From Limnohabitans radicicola (GTDB taxonomy: Bacteria > Pseudomonadota > Gammaproteobacteria > Burkholderiales > Burkholderiaceae_C), in contig NZ_JACYFT010000002.1 in NCBI RefSeq assembly GCF_014837235.1, positions 496,001-560,000 of the forward strand: 64,000 nucleotides of DNA, given 5' to 3'. Positions within the stretch are counted from its first letter, which is position 1; every line of letters starts with the position of its first letter. The notes under the pieces were generated by a model. It worked only from the letters and a program-made list of their open reading frames with translations. It was not told the DNA's origin and ran no database searches. The position numbers and the translations under genes were made by a program. Positions 52,372 to 62,569 of this stretch are shown one piece after another.

Positions 52372-55068
52372 ATGACCGCTGTCAATCCGAACCAGCCCGC
52401 CCAGGATCTGGACGCTCAGGAAACACGCGAATGGATGGATGCGCTGTCCTCCGTGATTGAAAAAGAAGGCGGCGAACGCGCCCACTTCCTGCTGGAGCAG
52501 TTGCTCGAACATGCCCGCCAGCACAGCATCGACAAACCCTTTTCTGCCACCACAGGCTATGTGAACACCATCGAGCCTCAGGAAGAAGAGCGCTCGCCTG
52601 GCAACCTCGAAATCGAAGAGCGCCTGCGCGCTTACATGCGCTGGAACGCCATGGCCATGGTGGTCAAAGCCAACCGCCACAACCCCGAGGACGGTGGCGA
52701 TCTGGGCGGTCACATCGGCTCTTTCGCTTCTTTGGCCAGCCTGTTTGGTGCTGGCTTCAACCATTTCTGGCACGCCGAGAGTGAAAACCACGGTGGTGAC
52801 TGCCTCTACATCCAGGGCCACGTGTCCCCCGGCGTGTATGCCCGCGCCTACCTCGAAGGCCGCTTGACCGAAGAGCAGTTGCTCAACTTCCGCCAGGAAG
52901 TGGACGGCAAAGGCTTGTCGAGCTATCCGCACCCCAAGCTGATGCCCGAGTTCTGGCAGTTCCCCACGGTGTCCATGGGTCTGGGCCCGCTGATGGCGAT
53001 CTACCAAGCCCGCTTTTTGAAGTACCTGCACGCCCGTGGCATCGCCAACACCGAAAACCGCAAGGTCTGGGTGTTCTGCGGTGACGGCGAGATGGACGAG
53101 GTTGAATCCTTGGGCGCCATCGGTTTGGCCGCCCGCGAGAACCTGGACAACCTGGTGTTCGTGGTCAACTGCAACTTGCAGCGTCTGGACGGCCCGGTGC
53201 GCGGCAACGGCAAGATCATTCAAGAGCTCGAAGGCGAGTTCCGTGGCTCCGGCTGGAACGTCATCAAGCTGCTGTGGGGCTCCGGCTGGGACCCCTTGCT
53301 GGCCCGTGACAAGGAAGGCGCGCTCAAGAAGATCATGATGGAGACGCTGGATGGTGACTACCAGGCCATGAAGGCCAACGACGGCGCTTATGTGCGCAAG
53401 CATTTCTTTGGGCGCGATCCCCGCACCCTGGAGATGGTGTCCAAGATGTCCGATGAAGAGATCTTTGACCTGCGCCGCGGCGGCCACGATTCCAAAAAGG
53501 TTTATGCCGCTTTCCACAAAGCTGTGAACCACAAAGGCCAGCCCACAGTGCTGCTGATCAAGACCGTGAAAGGTTTTGGCATGGGCAAAGCAGGCGAGGG
53601 CAAGAACAACGTGCACCAGACCAAGAAGCTGTCGGACGAGGACATCAAAGCTTTCCGCGACCGCTTCAACATCCCGGTGCCGGACAGCGAGTTGCCCAAG
53701 ATCCCGTTCTACAAGCCTGCAGACGACACCCCCGAAATGAAGTACCTGCACGAGCGCCGCAAGGCCTTGGGCGGTTACTTGCCCCACCGCCGCACCAAGA
53801 GCGACGAGAGCTTCACTGTGCCTGCGCTCGACACGTTCAAGTCGGTCATGGAGCCCACGGCCGAAGGCCGTGAAATCTCCACCACACAAGCCTATGTGCG
53901 CTTCCTGACGCAACTGCTGCGTGACCAGGCCTTGGGCCCACGCGTGGTGCCCATCCTGGTGGACGAAGCCCGTACCTTTGGCATGGAAGGCCTGTTCCGC
54001 CAGATCGGTATCTACAACCCCGCAGGTCAGCAGTACACCCCGGTCGACAAGGACCAGGTCATGTACTACAAGGAAGACAAGGCCGGTCAGATCCTGCAAG
54101 AAGGCATCAACGAAGCCGGTGGCATGTCCAGCTGGATCGCTGCGGCCACCAGCTACAGCACGTCCAACCGGATCATGATCCCGTTCTATGTGTACTACTC
54201 GATGTTCGGCTTCCAGCGCATTGGCGATCTGGCCTGGGCTGCGGGCGACATGCAGGCACGCGGCTTCTTGCTCGGCGGTACTTCGGGTCGCACCACGCTC
54301 AACGGCGAAGGTTTGCAGCACGAAGACGGTCACAGCCACCTCATGGCCAACACCATCCCCAACTGCGTGTCGTATGACCCGACCTTCGCGCACGAAGTGG
54401 GTGTCATCTTGCACCATGGCTTGAAGCGCATGGTCGAGAAACAGGACAACGTCTTCTACTACCTGACCCTGCTGAACGAGAACTACGCCATGCCTGGCCT
54501 CACGCCCGGCACCGAAGAGCAGATCATCAAGGGCATGTACATGTGCAAGCCCGGCGCGGCCGGTGACAAGCGCGTGCAACTGCTGGGCTCGGGCACCATC
54601 CTGCGCGAATCGATTGCCGCGCAAACCCTGCTGGCCACCGACTGGGGCATCCAGGCCGATGTGTGGAGCTGCCCCAGCTTCAACGAGCTGACCCGTGACG
54701 GTCAGGACGCCGAGCGTTACAACCTGCTGCACCCACTGGAAACACCCCGCGTGTCCTTCGTGGGTCAACAGCTGGCCGAGCACAGCGGACCCGTGGTCGC
54801 ATCGACCGACTACATGAAGGCCTACGCCGAGCAGATCCGTCCTTTCATTCCCAAGGGCCGCACCTACAAAGTGCTGGGCACCGACGGTTTTGGCCGCTCT
54901 GACTTCCGCAGCAAGCTGCGCGAGCACTTCGAGGTCAACCGCCACTACATCGTGATCGCTGCCCTCAAGGCGCTGAGCGAAGAGGGCAAAGTGCCCGCCA
55001 CGCAAGTGGCCGAGGCCATCCAAAAGTACGGCATCAAGACCGACAAAATCAACCCGCTGTACGCATAA
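52372..55068 (+). CDS. aceE: Pyruvate dehydrogenase E1 component
   Basis: The homodimeric E1 decarboxylates pyruvate with thiamine diphosphate and acetylates the E2 lipoyl groups. The 898-residue length matches the single-chain (alpha2) E1. Visible are the ThDP/Mg motif FCGDGEMDEVESLGAIGLAA to VNCNLQRLDG near residues 236-272 (GDG-to-NN type), SHLMANTIPNC, and the active-site loop VSPGVYARAYLEG with upstream HVSP. ATG at 52372 follows GGAG by 8 bases; an in-frame ATG at 52303 would put the start before the palindrome and adds an unconserved segment. It is the first gene of aceE-aceF-lpd. Confidence 0.96.
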   Translation: MTAVNPNQPAQDLDAQETREWMDALSSVIEKEGGERAHFLLEQLLEHARQHSIDKPFSATTGYVNTIEPQEEERSPGNLEIEERLRAYMRWNAMAMVVKANRHNPEDGGDLGGHIGSFASLASLFGAGFNHFWHAESENHGGDCLYIQGHVSPGVYARAYLEGRLTEEQLLNFRQEVDGKGLSSYPHPKLMPEFWQFPTVSMGLGPLMAIYQARFLKYLHARGIANTENRKVWVFCGDGEMDEVESLGAIGLAARENLDNLVFVVNCNLQRLDGPVRGNGKIIQELEGEFRGSGWNVIKLLWGSGWDPLLARDKEGALKKIMMETLDGDYQAMKANDGAYVRKHFFGRDPRTLEMVSKMSDEEIFDLRRGGHDSKKVYAAFHKAVNHKGQPTVLLIKTVKGFGMGKAGEGKNNVHQTKKLSDEDIKAFRDRFNIPVPDSELPKIPFYKPADDTPEMKYLHERRKALGGYLPHRRTKSDESFTVPALDTFKSVMEPTAEGREISTTQAYVRFLTQLLRDQALGPRVVPILVDEARTFGMEGLFRQIGIYNPAGQQYTPVDKDQVMYYKEDKAGQILQEGINEAGGMSSWIAAATSYSTSNRIMIPFYVYYSMFGFQRIGDLAWAAGDMQARGFLLGGTSGRTTLNGEGLQHEDGHSHLMANTIPNCVSYDPTFAHEVGVILHHGLKRMVEKQDNVFYYLTLLNENYAMPGLTPGTEEQIIKGMYMCKPGAAGDKRVQLLGSGTILRESIAAQTLLATDWGIQADVWSCPSFNELTRDGQDAERYNLLHPLETPRVSFVGQQLAEHSGPVVASTDYMKAYAEQIRPFIPKGRTYKVLGTDGFGRSDFRSKLREHFEVNRHYIVIAALKALSEEGKVPATQVAEAIQKYGIKTDKINPLYA

Positions 55069-55083
55069 ATCCGGGAGACACAC

Positions 55084-56730
55084 ATGGCAATGGTAGAAGT
55101 ACAAGTCCCGGACATCGGGGATTTCGACGAAGTGACCGTCATTGAGTTGTTGGTCAAAGTGGGTGACACCGTCAAGGCCGAGCAGTCGCTGATCACGGTC
55201 GAGTCCGACAAGGCGTCGATGGAAATCCCATCGAGCACGGCGGGCGTCGTCAAGGAAATGCGCGTGGCCCTGGGTGACAAGGTCAAACAAGGCTCTGTGG
55301 TGCTGGTGGTGGAGGCCGCTGGTGCTGCCGCTGCACCGGTTGCTGCGCCTGCAGCCGCAGTGGCTGCACCCGCGCCCGCTGCAGCGCCCGTTGTTGCTGC
55401 ACCTGCTGCCGCGCCTGCATTGGGCCCCGTTGAAGTGCGTGTGCCCGACATCGGCGACTTCAAAGATGTGGCCGTCATCGAAGTCATGGTCAAGCCTGGC
55501 GACACCATCAAGGTCGAGCAATCGCTGATCACCGTCGAGTCCGACAAAGCCTCGATGGAAATCCCATCCTCGGCCGCGGGCGTTCTCAAAGAACTCAAAG
55601 TCAAAGTGGGCGACACCGTCAACATCGGTGACCTGCTGGCCGTGCTGGAAGGCGCCGTTGCTGCTGCAGCACCCGCAGCCGCTGCTCTTGCGGCTGCACC
55701 TGTGGCCGTGGCTTCGGCCCCGGCCGCAGCTCAAACCCCTGTGGCGGCAGCTGCCGCTGCGGTGGCCGCGCCAGCGCACACCCCTGGCGGCAACACGGTG
55801 GGCTTGCCCCACGCGTCGCCCTCGGTGCGCAAGTTTGCCCGCGAGCTGGGTGTGCCGCTCGATGAAGTCAAAGGTTCCGGCCCCAAAGGCCGCATCACGG
55901 CGGAAGACATTCAAGCCTTTACCAAGGCGGTCATGTCGGGTGCTGCGCAAACCAAAGCCCAGGCTGCCAAAGCCCCAGCTGGGGGTGGCGGCTCTGAGTT
56001 GGGCCTCATCCCTTGGCCCAAGGTCGACTTTGCCAAGTTTGGCCCGATCGAGCGCAAGGAAATGTCGCGCATCAAGAAGATCAGCGGTGCCAACCTCTTG
56101 CGCAACGCCGTGATGATCCCGGCCGTCACCAACCACGACGATGCCGACATCACCGACCTCGAAGCCTTCCGCGTCTCGACCAACAAAGAGAACGAGAAGA
56201 GCGGTGTCAAGGTCACCATGCTGGCCTTCCTGATCAAGGCCTGCGTGGCCGCACTCAAGAAGTTCCCCGAGTTCAACAGCTCGCTGGACGGCGATGCGCT
56301 GATCTACAAGCAGTACTACCACATCGGTTTTGCGGCCGACACGCCCAACGGTCTGGTGGTGCCTGTGATCAAGGACGCCGACAAAAAAGGCATCCTGCAG
56401 ATCAGCCAGGAAATGGGTGAGCTGGCCAAGAAGGCCCGCGACGGCAAGCTCGGCCCCGCCGACATGTCCGGTGCGACCTTCACCATCTCCAGCCTCGGTG
56501 GCATTGGTGGCAAGTACTTCACGCCCATCATCAACGCGCCCGAAGTGGCCATCCTCGGTGTGTGCAAGAGCACCATGGAACCGGTTTGGGACGGCAAGCA
56601 GTTTGTGCCTCGCCTGATGCTGCCCCTGTCCTTGACATGGGACCACCGCGTCATCGACGGCGCTGCGGCGGCACGCTTCAACGCGTTCCTGGGTCAAATC
56701 CTCAGCGACTTCCGTCGCGTGTTGCTCTAA
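55084..56730 (+). CDS. aceF: Pyruvate dehydrogenase E2 (dihydrolipoyl acetyltransferase)
   Basis: E2 forms the core of the complex and moves the acetyl group to CoA. The 548-residue order is: two lipoyl domains (about 3-76 and 116-188) with lipoylated lysines K43 and K155, both in [13 protein letters not shown]; Ala/Pro-rich swinging linkers; an E1/E3-binding domain ([20 protein letters not shown] near 241-260); and the catalytic acetyltransferase domain (about 310-548) with the active-site [17 protein letters not shown] near 517-533. It starts 15 bases after aceE with GGGAG in front. Confidence 0.95.
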   Translation: MAMVEVQVPDIGDFDEVTVIELLVKVGDTVKAEQSLITVESDKASMEIPSSTAGVVKEMRVALGDKVKQGSVVLVVEAAGAAAAPVAAPAAAVAAPAPAAAPVVAAPAAAPALGPVEVRVPDIGDFKDVAVIEVMVKPGDTIKVEQSLITVESDKASMEIPSSAAGVLKELKVKVGDTVNIGDLLAVLEGAVAAAAPAAAALAAAPVAVASAPAAAQTPVAAAAAAVAAPAHTPGGNTVGLPHASPSVRKFARELGVPLDEVKGSGPKGRITAEDIQAFTKAVMSGAAQTKAQAAKAPAGGGGSELGLIPWPKVDFAKFGPIERKEMSRIKKISGANLLRNAVMIPAVTNHDDADITDLEAFRVSTNKENEKSGVKVTMLAFLIKACVAALKKFPEFNSSLDGDALIYKQYYHIGFAADTPNGLVVPVIKDADKKGILQISQEMGELAKKARDGKLGPADMSGATFTISSLGGIGGKYFTPIINAPEVAILGVCKSTMEPVWDGKQFVPRLMLPLSLTWDHRVIDGAAAARFNAFLGQILSDFRRVLL

Positions 56731-56739
56731 GGACTTGAG

Positions 56740-58569
56740 ATGGCACTGATAGACATTCAAGTTCCCGACATTGGCGACTTCGACGAAGTGGCCGTGATCG
56801 AGTTGCTGGTCAAACCCGGCGACACCGTCAAAGCCGAGCAATCGCTCATCACCGTCGAGTCCGACAAAGCCTCGATGGAAATTCCGTCCTCCCACGCTGG
56901 GGTGGTGAAGGAACTCAAGGTCCAGCTCGGCGACAAGGTCAAGCAAGGCTCGGTCGTGCTGGTGTTGGAAGGCGAGGGCGCTTCAGTCGTTCCGGCACCT
57001 GCGGCAGCTCCCGCGCCTGTTGCTGCTCCTGCTGCACCTGCAGCCTCCGCTGCACCAGCCCCCGTGGCTTCCAGCTTCGGCGGCTCGGCCGACATCGAGT
57101 GCGATGTGCTCGTGTTGGGCGGTGGCCCTGGCGGTTACTCGGCCGCTTTCCGTGCGGCTGACCTTGGCCTGAACGTGGTCATCGTTGAGCGCTACGCCAC
57201 CTTGGGCGGCGTGTGTCTGAACGTGGGCTGCATCCCGTCCAAAGCCTTGCTGCACGTCGCAGCGGTGATGGATGAAGTCAGCCACATGGCTGACCTCGGT
57301 GTGGACTTTGGCAAGCCTGCCGTCAACATCGACAAGCTGCGCGGCCACAAGGAAAAAGTCATCAGCAAGTTGACCGGTGGCCTGGCTGCCATGGCCAAGA
57401 TGCGCAAGGTCACCACCGTGCGCGGCTTGGGCCAGTTCGTGGGTGCGAACCACCTCGAAGTGCTGGAAACCAGCGGCACCGCGCAAGAGCAAACGGGCAG
57501 CAAGAAGGTCATTGCTTTCAAACGCGCCATCATCGCTGCAGGTTCGCAAGCTGTGCGTTTGCCTTTCATGCCCAACGACCCCCGTGTGGTGGACAGCACA
57601 GGCGCTTTGGCGCTCAAAGAAGTGCCCAAGCGCATGCTGATTTTGGGCGGCGGCATCATCGGCCTGGAAATGGGCACCGTCTACAGCACGCTGGGCGCAC
57701 GCCTCGACGTGGTGGAAATGATGGACGGCCTCATGCAAGGCGCTGACCGCGACTTGGTCAAGATCTGGCAAAAGATGAATGCCAAGCGCTTTGACAACAT
57801 CATGCTCAAGACCAAGACCGTGTCCGCACGCGCCTTGCCCGAAGGCATTGAAGTGACGTTTGCACCCGCAGAAGAGGGCGGCACCGCCCCCGCGCCGCAG
57901 GTGTACGACCTGGTATTGCAAGCCGTGGGCCGCACACCCAACGGCAAGAAGATCGCCGCCGAAAAAGCTGGCGTGGCTGTGACGGATCGCGGCTTCATCA
58001 ACGTCGACATTCAAATGCGCACCAACGTGCCGCACATCTTCGCCATTGGCGACATCGTGGGCCAGCCCATGTTGGCGCACAAGGCGGTGCACGAAGCGCA
58101 TGTGGCGGCCGAAGTCATTGCGGGTGAACTGCAAGGCAACAAAGAGTTGGCAGCGGCGGCATTCAACGCACGCGTCATCCCAAGCGTGGCCTACACCGAC
58201 CCCGAAGTGGCATGGGTTGGATTGACCGAAGACCAAGCCAAAGCCCAAGGCATCAAGGTGAAAAAGGGCTTGTTCCCTTGGACGGCTTCTGGCCGCGCCA
58301 TTGCCAACGGCCGCGACGAAGGCGTGACCAAACTGCTGTTTGACGATTCACCCGAGGCCCACGGCCACGGCAAGATCTTGGGCGGCGGTATGGTGGGCAC
58401 GCATGCGGGCGACATGATTGGCGAGATCGCGCTGGCCATCGAGATGGGTGCAGACGCAGTGGACATCGGCAAAACCATCCACCCCCACCCCACGCTGGGC
58501 GAAAGCATCGGCATGGCGGCAGAGGTGGCGCATGGCAGTTGCACGGACGTGCCGCCTGCGCGCAAGTAA
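56740..58569 (+). CDS. lpdA: Dihydrolipoyl dehydrogenase (E3) with N-terminal lipoyl domain
   Basis: E3 re-oxidises dihydrolipoyl groups with NAD+. The 609-residue protein is longer than ordinary E3 (about 475) because of a lipoyl domain at residues 1-76 (lysine in [14 protein letters not shown]43) and an Ala/Pro linker. Then come FAD motif [20 protein letters not shown] near 126, redox disulfide [17 protein letters not shown] near 155-171, NAD motif [20 protein letters not shown] near 300, and the C-terminal HPHPTLGES with the catalytic His-Glu pair. Such lipoyl-E3 fusions are known as PdhL in Ralstonia. It starts 9 bases after aceF. Confidence 0.95.
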   Translation: MALIDIQVPDIGDFDEVAVIELLVKPGDTVKAEQSLITVESDKASMEIPSSHAGVVKELKVQLGDKVKQGSVVLVLEGEGASVVPAPAAAPAPVAAPAAPAASAAPAPVASSFGGSADIECDVLVLGGGPGGYSAAFRAADLGLNVVIVERYATLGGVCLNVGCIPSKALLHVAAVMDEVSHMADLGVDFGKPAVNIDKLRGHKEKVISKLTGGLAAMAKMRKVTTVRGLGQFVGANHLEVLETSGTAQEQTGSKKVIAFKRAIIAAGSQAVRLPFMPNDPRVVDSTGALALKEVPKRMLILGGGIIGLEMGTVYSTLGARLDVVEMMDGLMQGADRDLVKIWQKMNAKRFDNIMLKTKTVSARALPEGIEVTFAPAEEGGTAPAPQVYDLVLQAVGRTPNGKKIAAEKAGVAVTDRGFINVDIQMRTNVPHIFAIGDIVGQPMLAHKAVHEAHVAAEVIAGELQGNKELAAAAFNARVIPSVAYTDPEVAWVGLTEDQAKAQGIKVKKGLFPWTASGRAIANGRDEGVTKLLFDDSPEAHGHGKILGGGMVGTHAGDMIGEIALAIEMGADAVDIGKTIHPHPTLGESIGMAAEVAHGSCTDVPPARK

Positions 58570-58595
58570 ACCCAGCAAATCAGCTGAGCCCGACC

Positions 58596-58626
58596 AAGCC
58601 CGAACTGGCAACAGTTCGGGCTTTTT
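58596..58626 (+). terminator. Intrinsic terminator of the aceE-aceF-lpd operon
   Basis: GCCCGAACTG pairs with CAGTTCGGGC around a GCAA tetraloop, followed by TTTTT. It is 28 bases after the lpd stop. The stem also reads in the other direction, with AA preceding it, so it may serve the convergent aldolase-family gene weakly. Confidence 0.93.
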
Positions 58627-58677
58627 ACTGTCAGGCTTTGACTGCAGGGAAGCCTCGGTCAGGGGCCTTTTTCCTGT

Positions 58678-59460
58678 TCAATCGGCATAACCCGGGTTCA
58701 ACCGGTCGACCACGCGCATCATGGCTTCAAAAAACAGGCGCTCCCGTTCGCTTCGTGGGTGTCGGTCTTGGTGGCTGGGGTTTTTGATGCGCTGGATCAC
58801 GGATTCGGTCAGAACGTTCAGGGGCTGGCCCGTGCCCATGGCCAGCACTTGCGTGCGGCAGGCTTTTTCGAGTTTGTAGAGCCTACGGTAGGCTTGTGCC
58901 ACGGTGTCGCCAATGGTCATGACCCCATGGTTTTTCATGAAGAGCACCGTCTTGCCGCCGCTCATGAGCTGTGACAGGCGTTCGCCCTCAGTCAAATCTG
59001 CGGCCAGCCCGGTGTAGTGGTCATCGTAGGCGATGGTGCCATCAAAGAACGCCGCAGTTTGGGTGGCAGGCAGCAAACGGTTGGCTTTGAGCATGTTCAA
59101 TGCCAGTGCCCAGGGCTGGTGGGTGTGCAGCACCACCTTCGCTCCAGTCAGTCGATGCACTGGAGCGTGGATCGATTGCGCTGACAGTTCCACCACGCCT
59201 TCCCCCTCCAGCGTTTCGCCCGCTTCGTTGAAAACCATCATGGTGCTTGCGCGGGCTTCGGACCAGTGCACGCCAAAGGGCGAGATCAGGTATTGGTCTT
59301 CACGGCCCGGCACGACAACGGTGAAATGGTTGTCGATGCCTTCGTCAAAATCATGCATCACCGCCATGCGCAAAGCGGCGGCCAAATGGACTTTGGCTTG
59401 CCAGACAGGGTCATCTGTGTGGTGCGCCGGGGCTTGTGCAGAGGTAGAGGTTGGTGACAT
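58678..59460 (-). CDS. Class II aldolase/adducin-family protein
   Basis: The 260-residue protein has the zinc-binding layout of class II aldolases/epimerases such as L-fuculose-1-phosphate aldolase: DEGIDNHFTVVVPGREDQYL near residues 39-58, ISPFGVHWSE, the His pair VVLHTHQPWALALNM near 109-123, and LFMKNHGVMTIGDTVAQAYR near 176-195. The length is normal. The substrate is unknown: decarboxylase and aldolase members share this fold. It is convergent with the lpd operon and lies 147 bases from the next minus-strand gene, with which it may form a transcription unit. Confidence 0.82.
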   Translation of the reverse strand: MSPTSTSAQAPAHHTDDPVWQAKVHLAAALRMAVMHDFDEGIDNHFTVVVPGREDQYLISPFGVHWSEARASTMMVFNEAGETLEGEGVVELSAQSIHAPVHRLTGAKVVLHTHQPWALALNMLKANRLLPATQTAAFFDGTIAYDDHYTGLAADLTEGERLSQLMSGGKTVLFMKNHGVMTIGDTVAQAYRRLYKLEKACRTQVLAMGTGQPLNVLTESVIQRIKNPSHQDRHPRSERERLFFEAMMRVVDRLNPGYAD

Positions 59461-59607
59461 GAATGCGCTTTCAATGGGTCAAGTACCCCGCACTCTATGT
59501 ACGCGTGGTCTGCAGAACTGTCACTTGCGTGGCAAAGGGACATTTGCGTCCTGATTTTTCCAACTTCGCCCAAGTACGGATGGCAGGCGAAAAAGTGGCT
59601 TTCCGAG

Positions 59608-60522
59608 TCAATGCGCCCCGAGATAACACCCCTCTGCGCGCTCCCCATCCACCTCATCACCTTCTTCGCTGCACAGCGCAGCAATCAACGCTTGGTCCAC
59701 CACTTGTCCGGGCAGCAGCAGCTCTTCATGGGTCCAGCGCTTGACCAGATGCCCATTGGCCACACCGCCGGTGTGCGGTGCTTGGTAGGCGCGGCGGTGT
59801 TGCATGGTGATGCCGCTGTTGGCGTTGGCAATGAAGCGGCTTTCGCCCAAGGCCCAAGGTTCAAAGTAGGCGTTGGCGGCGGCATCGACTTGGCGGAAGT
59901 AGCTGCGTGCGCCTTCGGCGTTGAGCTTTTTGCGCACGGTGCGGGTGATGAGGCCTTGCAACTGGTCGAGCTTTGCGTAGTCCATGTGGTCCAAGGCTTC
60001 GGGGCTCATGTCTTGTGTGGCCAGTGCGGCTGTGGCGGCCAACTCGGCAGGCAGCACTTGCACCATGGCTTTGACCACATCGCGATGCGGTGCCACGGCG
60101 GTGGCCACGCCGCGTGTTTGGGGCTGGATGGGGCAGCGGATTTCCACAAAGCGGGGCTTGACAGGGCCGGTGCAGCCGTCATGGTGGTAGTACTCGCCCT
60201 GGCTCAGGCGCCCTTTGCTGGAGCGTCCGCGCACATCGCGGTAGGTGGGGTGCTGGGTGTGCACATTGAGGCAGACCACCAATCCTGTGGCATCGACCAA
60301 TTGGTAGAAGGCCTCGCGCCATTCGGGCAAGAGCAGTTTGTCGTGCAGGTAGTCACTCGGTGCGGCAGCCTCATTGCCCACTTCGCCCTCGATCACCAAC
60401 ACAAAAGGCTTGGGCCTGCGCACGCGCCACTGCGTATCGGCAAATTCCAGCAACGAGCTGGCGAGGTCAGTGTGTGTGGCTGCGCCGAGAGGGGAGGCGC
60501 TGTGGCCCGTGGGGGTAGACAT
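59608..60522 (-). CDS. Uncharacterised protein, possible Fe(II)/2-oxoglutarate oxygenase
   Basis: I do not recognise this 304-residue protein with certainty. It has no signal peptide. A possible metal site is seen: GEYYHHDGCTGPVKPRFVEI with H113-x-D115, and a distal H242 in NANSGITMQHRRAYQ followed by Arg residues. That spacing and the strand pattern are like 2-oxoglutarate oxygenases of the cupin-like beta-helix fold. Neighbours (class II aldolase, Bug receptor, TauD oxygenase) suggest small-molecule catabolism. It is divergent from the Bug receptor gene across 189 bases in which I see no clear operator. Confidence 0.6.
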   Translation of the reverse strand: MSTPTGHSASPLGAATHTDLASSLLEFADTQWRVRRPKPFVLVIEGEVGNEAAAPSDYLHDKLLLPEWREAFYQLVDATGLVVCLNVHTQHPTYRDVRGRSSKGRLSQGEYYHHDGCTGPVKPRFVEIRCPIQPQTRGVATAVAPHRDVVKAMVQVLPAELAATAALATQDMSPEALDHMDYAKLDQLQGLITRTVRKKLNAEGARSYFRQVDAAANAYFEPWALGESRFIANANSGITMQHRRAYQAPHTGGVANGHLVKRWTHEELLLPGQVVDQALIAALCSEEGDEVDGERAEGCYLGAH

Positions 60523-60711
60523 GGTGAGGCTTCAGATGGGTCGAGCTCAAACAAGGAGCTGCATGGGGCCATTTTAGGGCGTTGGCTTGACGTTTCATGG
60601 GAGGCTGTTGGGTGCTGTGCCGGTTGTCATCTGCAGGACTGGCCTGGGCGGGGCAGCGTGCAAGAATTTCATGCATCAACTAGGCGTCTTCAATGGCGTG
60701 AGGATTCTTTC

Positions 60712-61713
60712 ATGATCTTGAGTTCTGTTGCTGGCTGTGGCCGACGTTTGCGTAATGTAGTGGGGTGTTTGGCTTTGGCGGCCCTGGTGCCACTGGCCAC
60801 GGCGCAAACCGCTGTGGTGAGTTTCCCGTCCAAGCCTGTGCGCATCATCGTGCCGCAAACACCGGGGGGGGCATCGGACGCGCTGGCGCGCATCGTGGGC
60901 CAGAAGCTCTCCGAGAAGTGGGGCCAGGCCGTGGTGGTTGAGAACCGACCGGGCGCGGGCGGCAACATCGGCATGGACGCGGTGGCCAAGGCCCCGGGCG
61001 ATGGCTACACGCTGCTGATGTCCTATGTGGGCTCGCACGCGATCAACCCCAGCATTTACAGCAAGCTGCCGTTTGACCCCGAGAATGATTTTGTGGCGGT
61101 GGCCACGCTGGCCAACGTGCCGTTTGTCGCGGTGGTCAACGCAGCGCTGCCCGTGAGCAACATCAAAGGGCTGGTGAGCTACGCGGCCAGCAAGCCTGTG
61201 TCGTTTGGCTCTGCTGGCAACGGCTCGGTCAACCACCTCTTGGGCGAGATGTTCAACACGGCTAGCGGCGCCAAGATGCAGCATGTGCCTTACAAGGGTG
61301 CCGCGCCCGCCTTGACAGACCTGATTTCGGGCCAGATCCAGGTGGTTTTCACCAGCTTGCCTTCGGTGGCCCAGCACATCCGTGGCGGCACGGTCAAAGG
61401 GCTGGCAGTGACGGGTTCCAAGCGTGCAGCGGCATTCAAGGACATCCCGACGATTGCCGAGTCCGGCTTCCCGGGCTTTGTGATCAACCCCTGGTTTGGT
61501 CTGTTCGCCTCCAAAGGTACCCCCGCTGCCGTGGCGCGGCAGATCAATGCCGATGTGAAAAAAGTCATGGAAGACAAGGATCTGCAGGATAAGTTCGCCA
61601 CGCTGGGCGCAGAGCCTTTCGAGACATCACCTCAGGAATTTCAGGCGATGCTACGCGCAGACATCAAGACCTGGGCTGCAGTGGTCAAGAGTTCTGGCGC
61701 CACAGCCGATTGA
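60712..61713 (+). CDS. Bug-type tripartite tricarboxylate transporter solute receptor
   Basis: The 333-residue protein has a signal peptide (MILSSVAGCGRRLRNVVGCL on to LATAQ) and the TctC/Bug fold: FPSKPVRIIVPQTPGGASDA near residues 38-57, VENRPGAGGNIGMDAVAKAP near 80, MQHVPYKGAAPALTDLISGQ near 188, and GFPGFVINPWFGLFASKGTP near 255. It should deliver a small carboxylate. ATG at 60712 is used since the open frame before it has no coding character. The TauD gene follows after 11 bases, so the two are probably cotranscribed and act on the same substrate. Confidence 0.9.
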   Translation: MILSSVAGCGRRLRNVVGCLALAALVPLATAQTAVVSFPSKPVRIIVPQTPGGASDALARIVGQKLSEKWGQAVVVENRPGAGGNIGMDAVAKAPGDGYTLLMSYVGSHAINPSIYSKLPFDPENDFVAVATLANVPFVAVVNAALPVSNIKGLVSYAASKPVSFGSAGNGSVNHLLGEMFNTASGAKMQHVPYKGAAPALTDLISGQIQVVFTSLPSVAQHIRGGTVKGLAVTGSKRAAAFKDIPTIAESGFPGFVINPWFGLFASKGTPAAVARQINADVKKVMEDKDLQDKFATLGAEPFETSPQEFQAMLRADIKTWAAVVKSSGATAD

Positions 61714-61724
61714 GGAAGGTCACC

Positions 61725-62549
61725 ATGAAAGTCAAACGCTTGGCAGGGGCATTGGGTGCCGAAATTTCTGGGGTGGATTTGACCCAGCCGATTTCGCAGG
61801 GGCTTGCCGCTGAAATCCGGGATGTTTTCTTGCAGCACGAAGTCATTTTTTTGCGCCAACAGCCCCTGAGCCTGCCGCAGTTCATGGCCTTTGCTCAGGC
61901 CATGGGTGAGCCCGTGGAGTACCCTTTTGTGAAGGGCCTCGAAGGCTTTCCTCACATCATTGAAGTCAAAAAACTGGAGCACGAGAAGATGAATTTTGGC
62001 GGAGTCTGGCACTCGGACACCACCTATCTGGAAACACCGCCCATGGGTTCCATGCTCTTGGCGCGCGAGATTCCGCCCTTTGGTGGGGACACCCTGTTTG
62101 CCAGCCAGTGCGCCGCTTACGAGGCTTTGTCGGACACCATGCAGCGCATGCTGGAGGGCTTGCGGGGCATCAACAGCTCGGCCAAGGCCGATGTCTCCAA
62201 GACCCGCGAGGACCGCCTCAAGACCGATGGCAAGGCTTCGGCACCCAAGGACTTCACCAGCAGTCACCCCGTGGTGCGCACCCATCCCGAGACCGGTCGC
62301 AAAGCCCTGTATGTGAACGTGGCCCACACCTCGGGCATCGAAGGCCTCACCGATGCCGAGAGCGCTTCGCTACTGAACTTTTTGTTCCAACACCAGGTCA
62401 AGCCTGAGTTCACCTGCCGTTGGGCCTGGGAGGTCGATGCACTGGCCTTTTGGGACAACCGCTGCGCGCAGCACAACCCGATCAACGACTACCACGGTTA
62501 CCGCCGTGTTTTGCACCGCATCACGCTCCAGGGCGACAAGCCGGTTTGA
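61725..62549 (+). CDS. TauD/TfdA-family Fe(II)/2-oxoglutarate oxygenase
   Basis: The 274-residue enzyme has the opening LAGALGAEISGVDLTQPIS near residues 6-24 typical of TauD/TfdA, metal ligands H96 and D98 in GVWHSDTTYLETPPMGSM, distal H250 in WDNRCAQHNPINDYHGYRRV, and Arg near 260-265 for 2-oxoglutarate. Known relatives cleave taurine or 2,4-D; here the substrate may be an aryloxyalkanoate, sulfonate or a similar acid delivered by the Bug receptor encoded 11 bases upstream. ATG at 61725 has GAGGAAGG upstream. Confidence 0.88.
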   Translation: MKVKRLAGALGAEISGVDLTQPISQGLAAEIRDVFLQHEVIFLRQQPLSLPQFMAFAQAMGEPVEYPFVKGLEGFPHIIEVKKLEHEKMNFGGVWHSDTTYLETPPMGSMLLAREIPPFGGDTLFASQCAAYEALSDTMQRMLEGLRGINSSAKADVSKTREDRLKTDGKASAPKDFTSSHPVVRTHPETGRKALYVNVAHTSGIEGLTDAESASLLNFLFQHQVKPEFTCRWAWEVDALAFWDNRCAQHNPINDYHGYRRVLHRITLQGDKPV

Positions 62550-62569
62550 GTTTTCAGAGCATTCACACC

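Noticed and set aside
52339..56946. A 1535-codon open frame on the minus strand opposite the pyruvate dehydrogenase genes
   Set aside because: It runs antisense to three unmistakable genes, shows His/Gln/Val-rich composition without motifs, and owes its openness to high third-position GC in the true genes.
59497..60711. Upstream in-frame extension of the 60.7 kb Bug receptor gene
   Set aside because: It overlaps the opposite-strand oxygenase-like gene and would bury the signal peptide; the ATG at 60712 begins a normal export signal.
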